Positions 1 through 8,738 are shown, counted from the stretch's first letter. The stretch: DNA of 64,000 bases from an uncultured Actinomycetes bacterium (GCA_903860745.1 CAIORQ010000092.1:37219-101218), one strand, 5' to 3'. The notes: a model not told the origin generated them from the letters alone. Program-made: numbers and translations.

Positions 1-117
1 GTCTACGGCGCGAGCCCGGCGGTGGGTCTGGGCAACGCCGTCACCGACCTCACGGTGGTGGCGGGACTGGTCGTGGCGTTCTTCGCGCTCAGGAGGCGCC
101 GCCAGGGCCGACGGTAG
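1..117 (+). CDS. C-terminal end of an unidentified membrane protein (partial)
   Basis: The reading frame is open from the first base to a TAG at 115-117, giving 38 residues. The visible part has a hydrophobic stretch (LTVVAGLVVAFFAL) followed by an Arg-rich tail (RRRRQGRR), as expected for a last transmembrane helix with a positively charged cytoplasmic end. The rest of the gene lies before the window, so no family can be assigned. Its stop codon overlaps the -10 box of the following phosphomannomutase gene. Confidence 0.55.
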   Translation, partial: VYGASPAVGLGNAVTDLTVVAGLVVAFFALRRRRQGRR

Positions 118-120
118 GAT
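115..120 (+). promoter_or_regulatory. -10 box TAGGAT for leaderless manB
   Basis: TAGGAT ends 7 nt before the ATG of the phosphomannomutase gene, the spacing expected when transcription starts at or next to the start codon. No Shine-Dalgarno sequence lies in between. No good -35 hexamer is visible. Confidence 0.5.
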
Positions 121-127
121 TGGCGCC

Positions 128-1474
128 ATGGACACATCGGTCATCTTCAAGGCGTACGACGTTCGCGGCACCTACCCCGACCAGCTCGACGAGGGCATCG
201 CCCGCGCCATCGGCTCGGCCTTCGCCAGCTTCGTGGGCGGCCCGGCGATCGTGGTCGCGCGCGACATGCGTCCTTCGGGCCCCGGACTGGTGGCCGCCTT
301 CGCCGAGGGCGTGCGACGTTGCGGCGTCGAGGTGATCGACATCGGACTGGCCTCGACCGACCTGCTCTACTTCGCCTCGGGTCACCTCAACGCGCCCGGC
401 GCGATGTTCACCGCCTCGCACAACCCCGCCCAGTACAACGGCATCAAGATGTGCCTGGCCGAGGCCAAGCCCATCGGCCTCGAGACCGGCCTGGCCGACA
501 TCGAGCGCATGACCAACGAGTTCCACGCGTCCCCGGCCACCGGCGAGCTGGCCGCGCTGAGCGAGCGTGACGTCCTGAGCGCCTGGGTCGCGCACGTGCA
601 CTCCTTCGTCGACGTCGCCAAGCTGCGTCCGCTCAAGATCGTCGCCGACACCGCCAACGGCATGGGTGGCTACGTCGCGCCGAAGATCTTCGACGGCCTG
701 CCCTTCGAGGTCGAGATCATGTACCCCGAACTCGACGGCACCTTCCCCAACCACCCGGCGGACCCGATCAACCCGGCCAACATCGTCGACCTGCAGCGGC
801 GCATCCTCGAGACGGGTGCGGACATCGGCCTGGCCTTCGACGGCGACGCCGACCGGGTCTTCTTGATCGACGAGAGGGCCCAGGGCATCAGCGGCTCGAC
901 GACCACGGCGATGGTGGCGGCAAGCCTGCTCGACAAGAACCCCGGCGCGACCATCCTCTACAACGTGATCTGCTCGAAGTCGGTGGCCGAGGTGATCGCC
1001 GAGCACGGCGGCACCGGCGTGCGGACCCGCGTGGGCCACAGCTTCATCAAGCAGACCATGGCCGAGACCAACGCGGTCTTCGGGGGCGAGCACTCGGGCC
1101 ACTACTACTACCGCGACAACTTCCGCGCGGACTCGGGCATCATCACGGCCCTCGTCGTGCTCGAACTGCTGAGCAGCTTCGACGGACCGCTGTCGGAGCT
1201 CGTGCGTCCCTTCAACCGCTACGCGGTGTCGGGCGAGATCAACACCGAGGTCGCCGACCCCCAGGCCACCGTGGCGGCGGTCACCCGGTACGTGGCCGGG
1301 GAGGGCGCCCAGGTCGACGAGCTCGACGGGCTCACCGCGGACTACGGCGACTGGTGGTTCAACCTGCGCGCCTCCAACACCGAGCCGCTGTTGCGTCTCA
1401 ACGTCGAGGCCTCCACCGAGGAGGACTGCGCGCGCCACACCGCCGCGATGATCGCCCTCATCAAAGCCAACTGA
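128..1474 (+). CDS. manB: Phosphomannomutase/phosphoglucomutase
   Basis: A 448-residue alpha-D-phosphohexomutase that interconverts hexose 1- and 6-phosphates and supplies mannose or glucose nucleotides for glycan synthesis. The phosphoserine loop TASHNP is at residues 95-100 (Ser97), the metal-binding loop DGDADR at 238-243, and the sugar-binding GEHSGH at 320-325. Full length is typical of the bacterial PMM/PGM family. The ATG follows a TAGGAT box by 7 nt, so the mRNA is probably leaderless. The Trm112-like gene begins 2 bp after the stop and is probably co-transcribed. Whether mannose or glucose phosphate is preferred cannot be told from the sequence. Confidence 0.93.
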   Translation: MDTSVIFKAYDVRGTYPDQLDEGIARAIGSAFASFVGGPAIVVARDMRPSGPGLVAAFAEGVRRCGVEVIDIGLASTDLLYFASGHLNAPGAMFTASHNPAQYNGIKMCLAEAKPIGLETGLADIERMTNEFHASPATGELAALSERDVLSAWVAHVHSFVDVAKLRPLKIVADTANGMGGYVAPKIFDGLPFEVEIMYPELDGTFPNHPADPINPANIVDLQRRILETGADIGLAFDGDADRVFLIDERAQGISGSTTTAMVAASLLDKNPGATILYNVICSKSVAEVIAEHGGTGVRTRVGHSFIKQTMAETNAVFGGEHSGHYYYRDNFRADSGIITALVVLELLSSFDGPLSELVRPFNRYAVSGEINTEVADPQATVAAVTRYVAGEGAQVDELDGLTADYGDWWFNLRASNTEPLLRLNVEASTEEDCARHTAAMIALIKAN

Positions 1475-1476
1475 CC

Positions 1477-1710
1477 GTGGCCCTCGACCCCTTCCTGCTG
1501 GACCTCCTGGAGGACCCCGGCGACCACGGACCGCTGCGCTACGTGGCGTCGCGCGACGTGCTCTACAACCCGCGCACGCGCCAGGCCTACGAGGTGCGCG
1601 ACGACATCCCCGTGCTGCTCGCCACCGAGGCGCGAGTGGTCGACGACGCCGAGCACGAGGAGATCATGGCCGACCCCCAGGGCCGCGACACGGGACGGGC
1701 CACGCCCTAG
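1477..1710 (+). CDS. Trm112-like small protein
   Basis: A 77-residue protein with a GTG start 2 bp after the stop of manB. It has the pattern of Trm112/UPF0434 proteins: FLLDLLEDP near the N-terminus, then RYVASRDVLYNPRTRQAYEV and DDIPVLL near residue 50. The zinc-binding cysteines of some family members are absent. In eukaryotes and archaea Trm112 activates methyltransferases; the role of bacterial members is not well defined. A Trm112-like gene next to manB is a common actinobacterial arrangement, which supports the call. Confidence 0.75.
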   Translation: MALDPFLLDLLEDPGDHGPLRYVASRDVLYNPRTRQAYEVRDDIPVLLATEARVVDDAEHEEIMADPQGRDTGRATP

Positions 1711-1713
1711 CCG

Positions 1714-2448
1714 TCAAAAGCCGTGGGGGGCCAGACTCCCCGCGAGCGGCGTGGTGAAGTTCTCGACTCCGATACCGACGTTGGACGCCCCCTTGGCGGT
1801 TCGCCAACTCAGCACCGCGCTAAAGTCCGCCCGGGGCGCGGAGTAGGCCACCACCATGGCGGCGGCGAAGTAGCGGCCGGAGATCGTCGCGGCTGAGCGA
1901 CCGGCCTCGTAGAGGGGCCCCGGACACGTCGGGTCGTTCTTGCACGGGACGCTGTAGGCCACCTGCAGGGTGATCGCGGTGACCCCGGCCGCGAGTTCTC
2001 CCGCCACCCACACCGTCAGCGTGTCGAGGTCGCGATTGGCGCTGTAGCCGCCCTTCATCACTCCCGCCAGACCGGAGAAGGGCTGGGTGCTGCGCAGGCG
2101 CGGCGTCGTCGCCGCGACGAGGCTGGCGCCGCCCTCGGCGCGCAGGTGGGTGAACACGGCGACGCAGGCGTCGAGTGAGCGACCCCGCGAGAAGACGCCG
2201 AGGTCGCTGGACGCGCCGTGGCCGACGGGGTAGTGGCCGAGGTTCACGAGGGCCAGGCGAAACGTCGCACCGGCCCCGAGGTGGGGCGAGCCGCGCAGCA
2301 TCGGGTGCTCGCAGGCCTGGACGACGGAGGTCTCGGTCGAGGTGAGCACGCGCGTCGTCGAGGCGGCGGCCGACGTCAGGCCCAGCGACGTCACCAGGAC
2401 CGCGCTCGCCGCCGTGACCAGTACCCGACGCGTCAGAGACGACCCCAC
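1714..2448 (-). CDS. Secreted protein of unknown function
   Basis: A 244-residue protein with a GTG start. The N-terminus has twin arginines (LTRR), a hydrophobic core (VLVTAASAVLVTSLGLTSA) and an AxA-like site near residue 29, so a Sec or possibly Tat signal peptide is likely. The mature part has two Cys in a CKNDPTC loop near residue 168 and another pair earlier, suggesting disulphides outside the membrane. I recognise no domain. A TACTCT box 7 nt before the GTG indicates a leaderless transcript. It is transcribed toward the Trm112-like gene, with only 3 bp between the stops. Confidence 0.7.
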   Translation of the reverse strand: MGSSLTRRVLVTAASAVLVTSLGLTSAAASTTRVLTSTETSVVQACEHPMLRGSPHLGAGATFRLALVNLGHYPVGHGASSDLGVFSRGRSLDACVAVFTHLRAEGGASLVAATTPRLRSTQPFSGLAGVMKGGYSANRDLDTLTVWVAGELAAGVTAITLQVAYSVPCKNDPTCPGPLYEAGRSAATISGRYFAAAMVVAYSAPRADFSAVLSWRTAKGASNVGIGVENFTTPLAGSLAPHGF

Positions 2449-2455
2449 GTCTCGA

Positions 2456-2461
2456 AGAGTA
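2456..2461 (-). promoter_or_regulatory. -10 box TACTCT, leaderless secreted protein gene
   Basis: On the minus strand TACTCT is followed by 7 nt and then the GTG at 2448. There is no Shine-Dalgarno sequence between them. Confidence 0.4.
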
Positions 2462-2479
2462 CTCCCGTCGTCCCGGGGC

Positions 2480-3412
2480 CTAGCGGGGAGTGCCCCGGGG
2501 TCGAGCGCGCCGTCGCAGCCGTCCCTGGGCCAGCGCCGCGCCCAGCAGTATCAAGACGGCCCCCAGGGGCTCGTTCCAACTCAGGGACTCGCCGAGGAAG
2601 GTGACACCCACGACGGCCGCGAACACCGGTGTGAGGTAGGTGACGCTCGAGACCACGCTGGCCGGGGCGTGGCGGACGATGTGGAAGTTCATGATGTAGG
2701 CCACCCCGGTGCCCAGGACGCCCAGGGCCCCCAGCGCCAGCACCGAGGTGGCCGGGCGGTCGTGGTGCAGGTGCCCGAAGAGCAGGGCGAAGGGCGCGAG
2801 CTGGGCCGTGCCGCAGAGCACCTGTCCCGCGGCGAGCGAGACCGGCGAGGTGCCCTGGGCACTCAGGTGGGCGCGGGCGTAGGGGAAGCCGAAGCCGTAG
2901 CAGACCACCGCGGACAGGCAGGCGCCGATGCCCAGCCACTGGTGGGCGCCGAAGCCGTTCCAGACGCCGATCAGGACCACGACACCGACCAGCCCGACGC
3001 CCAGTCCCGAGAGAATGGCCACGCTGGGCGTCTCCTGGCGCAGCACGAAGAGGACGACGATGAGGGTCGCCAAGGGCGTGAAGGCGTTGAGCAGACCCGC
3101 GAGCACCGAGCTGACGTGCGTCTCGCCGTAGGAGAAGAGCGAGAAGGGGACGCTGTTGAGCAGGATCGCGGTCACGAAGAGGTGGCCCCAGGTGACCAGC
3201 CGTCGCGGCAGGGCCGAGCGCGTCGCCGCGGCGATGGCCAACAGGGTCACCGCCCCCAGGGCCAGACGCGAGAAGGCCACGTCGACCGGGGACATCGCCA
3301 CGAGGCTCAGCTTGATCCACCAGAACGAGCAGCCCCAGACGGCGCCCAGGACCACGAACCAGAGCTGCCAGGAGCCGGCGAGGACCCGGGGAGGGGCCGA
3401 CGACCCCCTCAT
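2480..3412 (-). CDS. EamA-family (DMT) transporter
   Basis: A 310-residue integral membrane protein with about ten hydrophobic helices in two repeated halves, the hallmark of drug/metabolite exporters of the EamA family. The first half has WGCSFWWIKLSL near residue 25 and the second half ends with ESLSWNEPLGAVLILLGA, a typical final-helix motif. The ATG overlaps the stop of the ada gene by 4 bp (ATGA), so the two genes are translationally coupled. The substrate is unknown. Linkage to DNA-alkylation repair may be incidental or may point to export of a toxic metabolite (inference). Confidence 0.85.
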   Translation of the reverse strand: MRGSSAPPRVLAGSWQLWFVVLGAVWGCSFWWIKLSLVAMSPVDVAFSRLALGAVTLLAIAAATRSALPRRLVTWGHLFVTAILLNSVPFSLFSYGETHVSSVLAGLLNAFTPLATLIVVLFVLRQETPSVAILSGLGVGLVGVVVLIGVWNGFGAHQWLGIGACLSAVVCYGFGFPYARAHLSAQGTSPVSLAAGQVLCGTAQLAPFALLFGHLHHDRPATSVLALGALGVLGTGVAYIMNFHIVRHAPASVVSSVTYLTPVFAAVVGVTFLGESLSWNEPLGAVLILLGAALAQGRLRRRARPRGTPR

Positions 3413-4458
3413 CGGGCCGCGTCGCCCTCGGCCGCGAGCAGGGACCGCTTGACCTCGAGACCCCAGCGGTAGCCGCCCAGGCTTCCGTCGGAGCGCAGCA
3501 CGCGGTGGCAGGGCACGACCAGCGCCACCGGGTTGGCGCCGCAGGCCGACCCCACCGCGCGCACCGCCCGGGGCGAGCCGATCCTCTCGGCGAGTTCGGC
3601 GTAGCTCAGCGTCGAACCGCGCGCCACGCCGCGCAGGGCCTCCCAGACCCTGACCTGGAAGGCGGTTCCGCGCAGGTCGAGGGGGAGCGCGACGGCCTCG
3701 CCCTCTCCGCGGGCCAACTCGGTCACCACCGCGGCGACGTCGGCCAGGGACGCGTCGTCGCGCGTGATCTCGGCGTGGACGAACTCGGCCGCGAGCTCGG
3801 TCTCGAGTCGCGCCACGTCGTCGCCGATGCGCACGGCGCAGACTCCACGGGTCGTGGTCGCGGCCAGTACCGTGCCCAGCGGGGTCGAGAAGGTGGTGAA
3901 GGTGATGGTCTCGCCACGGCCCCCCGCGCGATACGTCCGCGGGGCCATGGCGAGTCGGGGCGCGCCGTGCTCGTAGAAGCCGCGACTCGAACCGTAGCCG
4001 GCGTCGTAGAGCGCCTCACTCACCGCGCCCGACTTCGTCAAGGTCTCGCGCACCCGTCGGGCCCGCTGGTCGCGCGCGTAGACGGCGACGCTCACGCCCA
4101 CCACGTCGCGGAACCGACGGCGGAGATGACGTTCGCTGTAGCCCAGGGCCGACGCCGTGGCCGCCACGTCACAACCCGGGTCCTCCTCGAGACGCCGACA
4201 CAGCGAGACGACCGCGTCGAGGGAGGGGTCCCGGCGCCTCGCCTCGTCGGGTCGGCAGCGGCGGCAGGCGCGAAACCCCGCGTCGCGCGCCTCCAGGGGC
4301 GTGACGAAGAAGGCGACGTTCTCTCGCCGCGGCGTGCGCGAGGAGCAGCCCGGACGGCAGTAGATGCCGGTGCTGGAGACGGCGTAGACGAAGAGGCCGT
4401 CCGCGGTCGCGTCGCGGCCGCTGACCGCGGTCCATCGTTGTTCGTCGAGTTCGCTCAT
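3409..4458 (-). CDS. ada: Ada: bifunctional DNA alkylation repair protein and regulator
   Basis: A 349-residue protein with the full Ada architecture. The N-terminal zinc domain has Cys34, Cys38, Cys65 and Cys68, the same 4-27-3 spacing as the methyl-phosphotriester acceptor domain of E. coli Ada. An AraC-type helix-turn-helix lies at about residues 75-175. The C-terminal O6-methylguanine methyltransferase domain has the PCHRV active site with Cys317. It should move methyl groups from DNA onto its own cysteines and, once methylated, activate transcription. The start is set by a TAGTGT box 7 nt before this ATG; a longer in-frame upstream ATG exists but would lie before the predicted transcript start. 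Confidence 0.93.
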   Translation of the reverse strand: MSELDEQRWTAVSGRDATADGLFVYAVSSTGIYCRPGCSSRTPRRENVAFFVTPLEARDAGFRACRRCRPDEARRRDPSLDAVVSLCRRLEEDPGCDVAATASALGYSERHLRRRFRDVVGVSVAVYARDQRARRVRETLTKSGAVSEALYDAGYGSSRGFYEHGAPRLAMAPRTYRAGGRGETITFTTFSTPLGTVLAATTTRGVCAVRIGDDVARLETELAAEFVHAEITRDDASLADVAAVVTELARGEGEAVALPLDLRGTAFQVRVWEALRGVARGSTLSYAELAERIGSPRAVRAVGSACGANPVALVVPCHRVLRSDGSLGGYRWGLEVKRSLLAAEGDAAR

Positions 4459-4465
4459 GGGCAGC

Positions 4466-4471
4466 ACACTA
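4466..4471 (-). promoter_or_regulatory. -10 box TAGTGT, leaderless ada promoter
   Basis: TAGTGT on the minus strand ends 7 nt before the ATG at 4458. This favours the short Ada start and a leaderless mRNA. Confidence 0.45.
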
Positions 4472-4529
4472 GGGAGGTGACCGTCCGGGTTCGCTCCGCT
4501 GACGGACATCCAATTGCCGCCGTCGCGGT

Positions 4530-5738
4530 TCAGTCGAGCCGTTCGATGATCATGGCCATGCCCTGGCCACCACCGACGCACATGGTCTCGAGGCCGAAAC
4601 GCTTGCCCGACTCCTCGAGGGAGTGCAACAGCGTCGTCATGATGCGCGCGCCGGTCATGCCGAAGGGGTGACCCAGGGCGATGGCGCCCCCCCGCACGTT
4701 GAGCTTCTCGAGGGGGATGGCGAGGTGCTTCGCGCTGGGCAGGACCTGGGCGGCGAAGGCCTCGTTGATCTCCACCAGGTCGATGTCCGCCATGGTCAAG
4801 CCGGCCCGCGACAGTGCCTGGCGACTGGCCTCGATGGGGCCGAGCCCCATGATCTCGGGGTTGAGTCCGCTGAGTCCGGAGGACACGATGCGGGCCCGGG
4901 CGCGGATGCCCAGTTCGCGGGCCCGGACGTCGCTCATCACCACGACCGCCGCCGCCCCGTCGTTGAGTGGGCAGGCGTTGCCGGCGGTGATGGTCCCGTC
5001 GGGGCGAAAGACCGGGGAGAGCGAGGCCAGCCGCTCGAGGGAGGTGTCCGCGCGCGGCCCGTCGTCGGCGTCGACGAGCGTGCCGTCGGGCCTCGTCACC
5101 GGGATGATCTCGCGCGCGAAGAAGCCGTTGCGCTGGTGGGCGACGGCGAGCTCCTGGGAGCGCAGGGCGAACTCGTCCATCTCGGCGCGGCCGACCCTCT
5201 CGAGCTGGGCCACGTTCTCCGCGGTCTGACCCATGGCCAGGTAGATGTCGGGCAGGCCGTGGGGAGGGGCCCACGCCGGCGCGCCCTCTCCCGAGCGCTG
5301 GGCGGAGCGCGCGCGGGCCTCGGCGAAGAGTGGGTTGGCGGCCGCGTCGATGTCGGCCATGCCCGACGCGAAGCGCGAGATCGTCTCGACGCCGGCGGCG
5401 ACGAAGACGTCGCCCTCCCCGGCGCGGATCGCGTGAGCGGCCATGCGAATGGTCTGCAGGGACGAGGAGCAGTAGCGGTTCACGGTGACGCCGGGCACGT
5501 CGTCCAGCCCTGACAGGACGGCCACCACGCGCGCCAGGTTGAAGCCACCCTCGCCCGCGGGATTGCCGCACCCGACCAGCAGGTCCTCCACCATGTGGGG
5601 GTCGAGCTCGGGCACCTGTTCGAGGACGTTGCGCACCACGTGGGCGGTCAGGTCGTCGGGTCGCTGTTCGACGAGGGAGCCCTTGAAGGCCCGACCGATC
5701 GGCGAACGACCGGCGGCGACGATAACGGCTTCGGGCAT
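4530..5738 (-). CDS. Acetyl-CoA acyltransferase (thiolase)
   Basis: A 402-residue thiolase. The nucleophile is Cys90 in NRYCSSSLQT; the C-terminal half has INEAFAAQ, the active-site His in ALGHPFGMTGAR, and the second catalytic Cys387 in TMCVGGGQG. Length and motifs match degradative or biosynthetic thiolases of the FadA/AtoB type, which split or form 3-ketoacyl-CoA. The chosen ATG lies 5 bp after the riboflavin synthase stop, so the two genes are probably one operon. Chain-length preference cannot be predicted. Confidence 0.92.
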   Translation of the reverse strand: MPEAVIVAAGRSPIGRAFKGSLVEQRPDDLTAHVVRNVLEQVPELDPHMVEDLLVGCGNPAGEGGFNLARVVAVLSGLDDVPGVTVNRYCSSSLQTIRMAAHAIRAGEGDVFVAAGVETISRFASGMADIDAAANPLFAEARARSAQRSGEGAPAWAPPHGLPDIYLAMGQTAENVAQLERVGRAEMDEFALRSQELAVAHQRNGFFAREIIPVTRPDGTLVDADDGPRADTSLERLASLSPVFRPDGTITAGNACPLNDGAAAVVVMSDVRARELGIRARARIVSSGLSGLNPEIMGLGPIEASRQALSRAGLTMADIDLVEINEAFAAQVLPSAKHLAIPLEKLNVRGGAIALGHPFGMTGARIMTTLLHSLEESGKRFGLETMCVGGGQGMAMIIERLD

Positions 5739-5743
5739 CTCGA

Positions 5744-6280
5744 CTACTTCAGCTGCAGCGGGCCGGCGTCGTCGAAGCCCTGGCGGATGCCCTGGCCGGC
5801 GCGCCGACGCAGCTGCTCGGGCTCGAAGAGCATCCAGTAGGCGTTGCGCGCGTGCTTGCGCGAGCGGTTCTCGAAGACGCTGGCGAGCACCTTGGGGTCG
5901 CTGGCCTCGTCCTCGTGGACGAAGACCTCCAGGATGGGCGTGCCGGTGAAGAGCTGGGCCTGCATGATCCCCTGGGCCGCTTCGTGGGCGCACTGCTTGT
6001 CGATGGGGGCCGAGCCGGGCATGCCCAGGGCGATGACGATGGAGCAGCCGTCCTCCTCGATGAGGTTGAGCGCTGCCACCGCGAGGTCCTTGAAACCGGG
6101 CACGGTCTTGGAGATGACCTTGAAGGTCGTGCCGTATCCCGGGCAGATGGCGAGCTCGTCACAGGCCGCCTGACCCATGTCGTAGCGGGCGAACATCGTG
6201 TCGACCACGCCGATGCGGACCTTGGGCGTCTTCTTCGAGCCCTTCTTAGCGTCCTTCTTCTTCGAGTCCTTCTTGGCCAT
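5744..6280 (-). CDS. ribC: Archaeal-type riboflavin synthase
   Basis: A 178-residue protein. From residue 22 it follows the archaeal RibC family: RIGVVDTMFARYDMG, then SKTVPGFKDLAVAALNLI, IALGMPG, the signature CAHEAAQGIMQAQLF, and EVFVHEDEA. Archaeal RibC is related to lumazine synthase, not to the usual trimeric RibE of bacteria, and makes riboflavin from two molecules of 6,7-dimethyl-8-ribityllumazine. The first 20 residues are an extra Lys/Asp/Ser-rich extension (KKDSKKKDAKKGSKK). The ATG has a good ribosome site (GAGGGGAG) and a TAGACT box upstream. A thiolase follows after 5 bp. No other riboflavin gene is in view. Confidence 0.85.
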   Translation of the reverse strand: MAKKDSKKKDAKKGSKKTPKVRIGVVDTMFARYDMGQAACDELAICPGYGTTFKVISKTVPGFKDLAVAALNLIEEDGCSIVIALGMPGSAPIDKQCAHEAAQGIMQAQLFTGTPILEVFVHEDEASDPKVLASVFENRSRKHARNAYWMLFEPEQLRRRAGQGIRQGFDDAGPLQLK

Positions 6281-6301
6281 GGTGCTCCCCTCGTCGGACC
6301 A

Positions 6302-6307
6302 AGTCTA
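6302..6307 (-). promoter_or_regulatory. -10 box TAGACT upstream of ribC
   Basis: TAGACT on the minus strand lies 21 nt before the ribC ATG, leaving a short leader that contains the GAGGGGAG ribosome-binding site. It sits in the 39-bp gap after the ppk2 stop. Confidence 0.35.
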
Positions 6308-6319
6308 GAGAGACGCGGC

Positions 6320-7102
6320 TCACGCGAGGTAATTGATGCCGCGAGATTCGGGCACGCTGAACCCGCGTCGCTCCAGGTCGCGTTCGAAGCGCTTGATCAC
6401 CGTTTCGAGCACGAAGACCCTCGCGAAGCGCTTGTCCTCGGCCGCCACGAGGTCCCAGTGGGCGTGGGAGTGATCGGTCGACGCGACCATGTCCTTGACC
6501 GCGCTCAGGTACTGGGGGCGCAGCGAACGGTTTCGCCAGTCCTCGGCGGTGAGCTTCCACTGCTTGGAGGGCGTGCTCGCACGGTCGTTGAAACGCTTGA
6601 GCTGCTCCTCCTCGGAGATGTGCAGCCAGAACTTCACGAGCGTCACGCCGTCGTTCACGAGGGAGTCCTCGAAGTCGACGATCTCGGTGGCGGAGCGTTT
6701 GGCGGTCTCGTCGTCGATGAGCTTCTCGACGCGTTCGACGAGCAGGCGTCCGTACCACGAGCGGTCGTAGACCGTCATGCCACCGCGTCCGGGCAGCGAG
6801 GGCGAGAAGCGCCAGAGGAAGTGGTGTCGCAGCTCCTCGGGCGTGGGAACGCCGATGGGCACCACGCGCACGTGGCGCGGGTCGAGCCCCGAGGTCAGGC
6901 GCCGTATCGCCCCACCCTTGCCGGCGGCGTCGAAGCCCTCGAAGAGGACCAGCAGTCCCGGCGCGCCGGCGGCCGGGCCGAGCAGGCCCGCGCTGAACAG
7001 TCTCAGGTGCAGCAGCCGCTTCTGGGCGGCGGCGACGCGCTTCTCGGACTCGGCCGAGGAGAGTTGCTGGGAGAGGTCGAGGTCGTCGAGAGGGTTGCCC
7101 AC
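6320..7102 (-). CDS. ppk2: Polyphosphate kinase 2 family protein
   Basis: A 260-residue PPK2 protein, the usual length for single-domain members. The Walker A motif GFDAAGKGG is at residues 56-64, the lid motif YDRSWYGR at 112-119, and KFWLHISEEEQLKRF follows near 160. The family moves phosphate between polyphosphate and nucleotides. The GTG start lies 4 bp after the stop of the glycosyltransferase gene. Subclass (NDP- or NMP-phosphorylating) cannot be fixed here. Confidence 0.9.
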   Translation of the reverse strand: MGNPLDDLDLSQQLSSAESEKRVAAAQKRLLHLRLFSAGLLGPAAGAPGLLVLFEGFDAAGKGGAIRRLTSGLDPRHVRVVPIGVPTPEELRHHFLWRFSPSLPGRGGMTVYDRSWYGRLLVERVEKLIDDETAKRSATEIVDFEDSLVNDGVTLVKFWLHISEEEQLKRFNDRASTPSKQWKLTAEDWRNRSLRPQYLSAVKDMVASTDHSHAHWDLVAAEDKRFARVFVLETVIKRFERDLERRGFSVPESRGINYLA

Positions 7103-7106
7103 GTCG

Positions 7107-8738
7107 TCAGTCTGCCACCGAACGGTACTGCATCGTGTCGCCGATCAGGCGCAGGGCCTCGGGGAAGTAGGGATCGACGAGTTCGCCGAAGACGTCCCAG
7201 CGACGCACGAAGTAGTTGCGGTCGCTCAAGGGGTCCAAACGGCCCCGAGTGGATCCGGCGAAGTGCGAGACCTCGACGTCGGGCAGCATCACCACGTGGC
7301 GACCGCCGGTCTGGCTGCGCAGGCACAGGTCCACGTCGTTCATCACGACGGCGAGCCTCTCGTCCATCCCCGCGAGCTCGAGGTAGCGCTCGCGGGCGAT
7401 CATCTGGACCGCGCCGGTGACCGCGGCGACGTCGCGGCGCGCCAGCACCATCTCGTCCTCCACCAGGTAGTTGATACCTCGTCGCAGGTGCTGGGGATAG
7501 GGCGCGATGACGATGCCGTCGTGTTCGTGGACGTCGTGACGGTCGAGCAGGGTCACGCCCACCATGGCGACGTCGTCGAGCTTCGCTACGCCGACCATCT
7601 GCTCGAGCCAGTCCGGGGTGCGCACGATGGTGTCGTTGTTCAAGGTGACGACGTAGTCCCCGTGGCAGTGGTTGACGCCACGGTTGACGATGGCGGCGTA
7701 GTTGAAAGGCCCGGCGCAGTCGACGACGTGGTGAGGGGTCGCGGCGAGGTAGTCGCGGGTCGCGGGCTCCACGGAACCGTTGTCCAAGATGGTGATCGTG
7801 ACCTTCGGGTAGGTGCTGGCCTCCACCGAGGTGATGCACTGGGCGAGCAGGTCCACGCGGTCACGCGTGGGGATCACGACGTCGACGCTGGGCCAGTGGT
7901 CGGGTATCGGCGACCATCGCACCACTGAGGGCCGATCGGTCAGGGACACGTGGGCCGTGACGTTGCGACGCAGCAGCGCCTCGGCGACGACGCGCTGGGT
8001 GTCGGTGGCGAGGTCGAGGTGGTGGCGTTGGGCCCTCGAGCGACCGGCGAGGACGACCGGCACGTGGCGAAAGGGTGCCCCGGCCTCATGGAGACGCAGA
8101 TACAGGTCGTGCTCGGCCGCTCGCCCGGCCTCGACGCGCAGGCCGCCCTCGCGCGCCACCGTCTCGCGGCGCAGCAGCGCTGGACGTCCGACGACGTCGT
8201 AGCTCAGCAGCGTGTGGGGGCCGACGACGCGGGGCTTCAGGAGCGGGATCGTTGCGGTGTCGCCGACCTCGTCGGCGAAGACGACATCGGCGTCGGCGGC
8301 GCGTGCCAGGAGTGTGGCGGCGACCTCGAGGGCGGGTTGGTCGCCACCGTCGAGCGCCACGAGGAGCCATTCCTTGGTCGAGGCCAGGGCGATGCGGAAG
8401 GCCTCGAGGAGTTCACCGGGGTCGTCGCCGCGCAGTCGAACGATCTCCACGTGGTCGCTGACGTCGTGGGTGCCGGGCGACGAGGGCGTGGGCACGTAGT
8501 TGGCGGGGAAGCGTTCAACACTGGCGGGCGCGACGGGCACGGCCTCGGAACCCTCGGGTCGCCAGCGTTCGACCAGGCGTCGACGCAGGGTGTCGTCGCC
8601 CAGCAGGGGACCGACGACCCGAGCCAGGGGAGTGGACGAGAGGCGACGGACCTCGCGGTGGAAGGCGTGCCAGCGTCGCGCGATCTCACGGGGACTCGCC
8701 GCCCGCCCGTTGAGGTCGAATCGTTCGAAAGCTGGCAC
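7107..8738 (-). CDS. Two-domain family 2 glycosyltransferase
   Basis: A protein of about 543 residues. The second half, from about residue 290 (VDVVIPTRDRVDLLAQC), is a clear GT-A fold with the LNNDT nucleotide-sugar/metal motif and a DVDLCLR catalytic region. The first half (about 100-250) looks like a degenerate copy, with VVFADEV in place of the usual aspartate-rich motif and a later LRRETV. Tandem-domain GT2 proteins of this kind build cell-surface glycans. The chosen GTG has an AAAGG site 5 nt upstream; the frame stays open further up but passes the likely -10 box. Confidence 0.82.
   Translation of the reverse strand: MPAFERFDLNGRAASPREIARRWHAFHREVRRLSSTPLARVVGPLLGDDTLRRRLVERWRPEGSEAVPVAPASVERFPANYVPTPSSPGTHDVSDHVEIVRLRGDDPGELLEAFRIALASTKEWLLVALDGGDQPALEVAATLLARAADADVVFADEVGDTATIPLLKPRVVGPHTLLSYDVVGRPALLRRETVAREGGLRVEAGRAAEHDLYLRLHEAGAPFRHVPVVLAGRSRAQRHHLDLATDTQRVVAEALLRRNVTAHVSLTDRPSVVRWSPIPDHWPSVDVVIPTRDRVDLLAQCITSVEASTYPKVTITILDNGSVEPATRDYLAATPHHVVDCAGPFNYAAIVNRGVNHCHGDYVVTLNNDTIVRTPDWLEQMVGVAKLDDVAMVGVTLLDRHDVHEHDGIVIAPYPQHLRRGINYLVEDEMVLARRDVAAVTGAVQMIARERYLELAGMDERLAVVMNDVDLCLRSQTGGRHVVMLPDVEVSHFAGSTRGRLDPLSDRNYFVRRWDVFGELVDPYFPEALRLIGDTMQYRSVAD

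Noticed and set aside
2342..3472. Long plus-strand open frame antisense to the EamA gene
   Set aside because: Low-complexity Arg/Gly/Asp-rich translation typical of shadows in high-GC DNA. The minus-strand frame has clear transporter helices and a coupled start.
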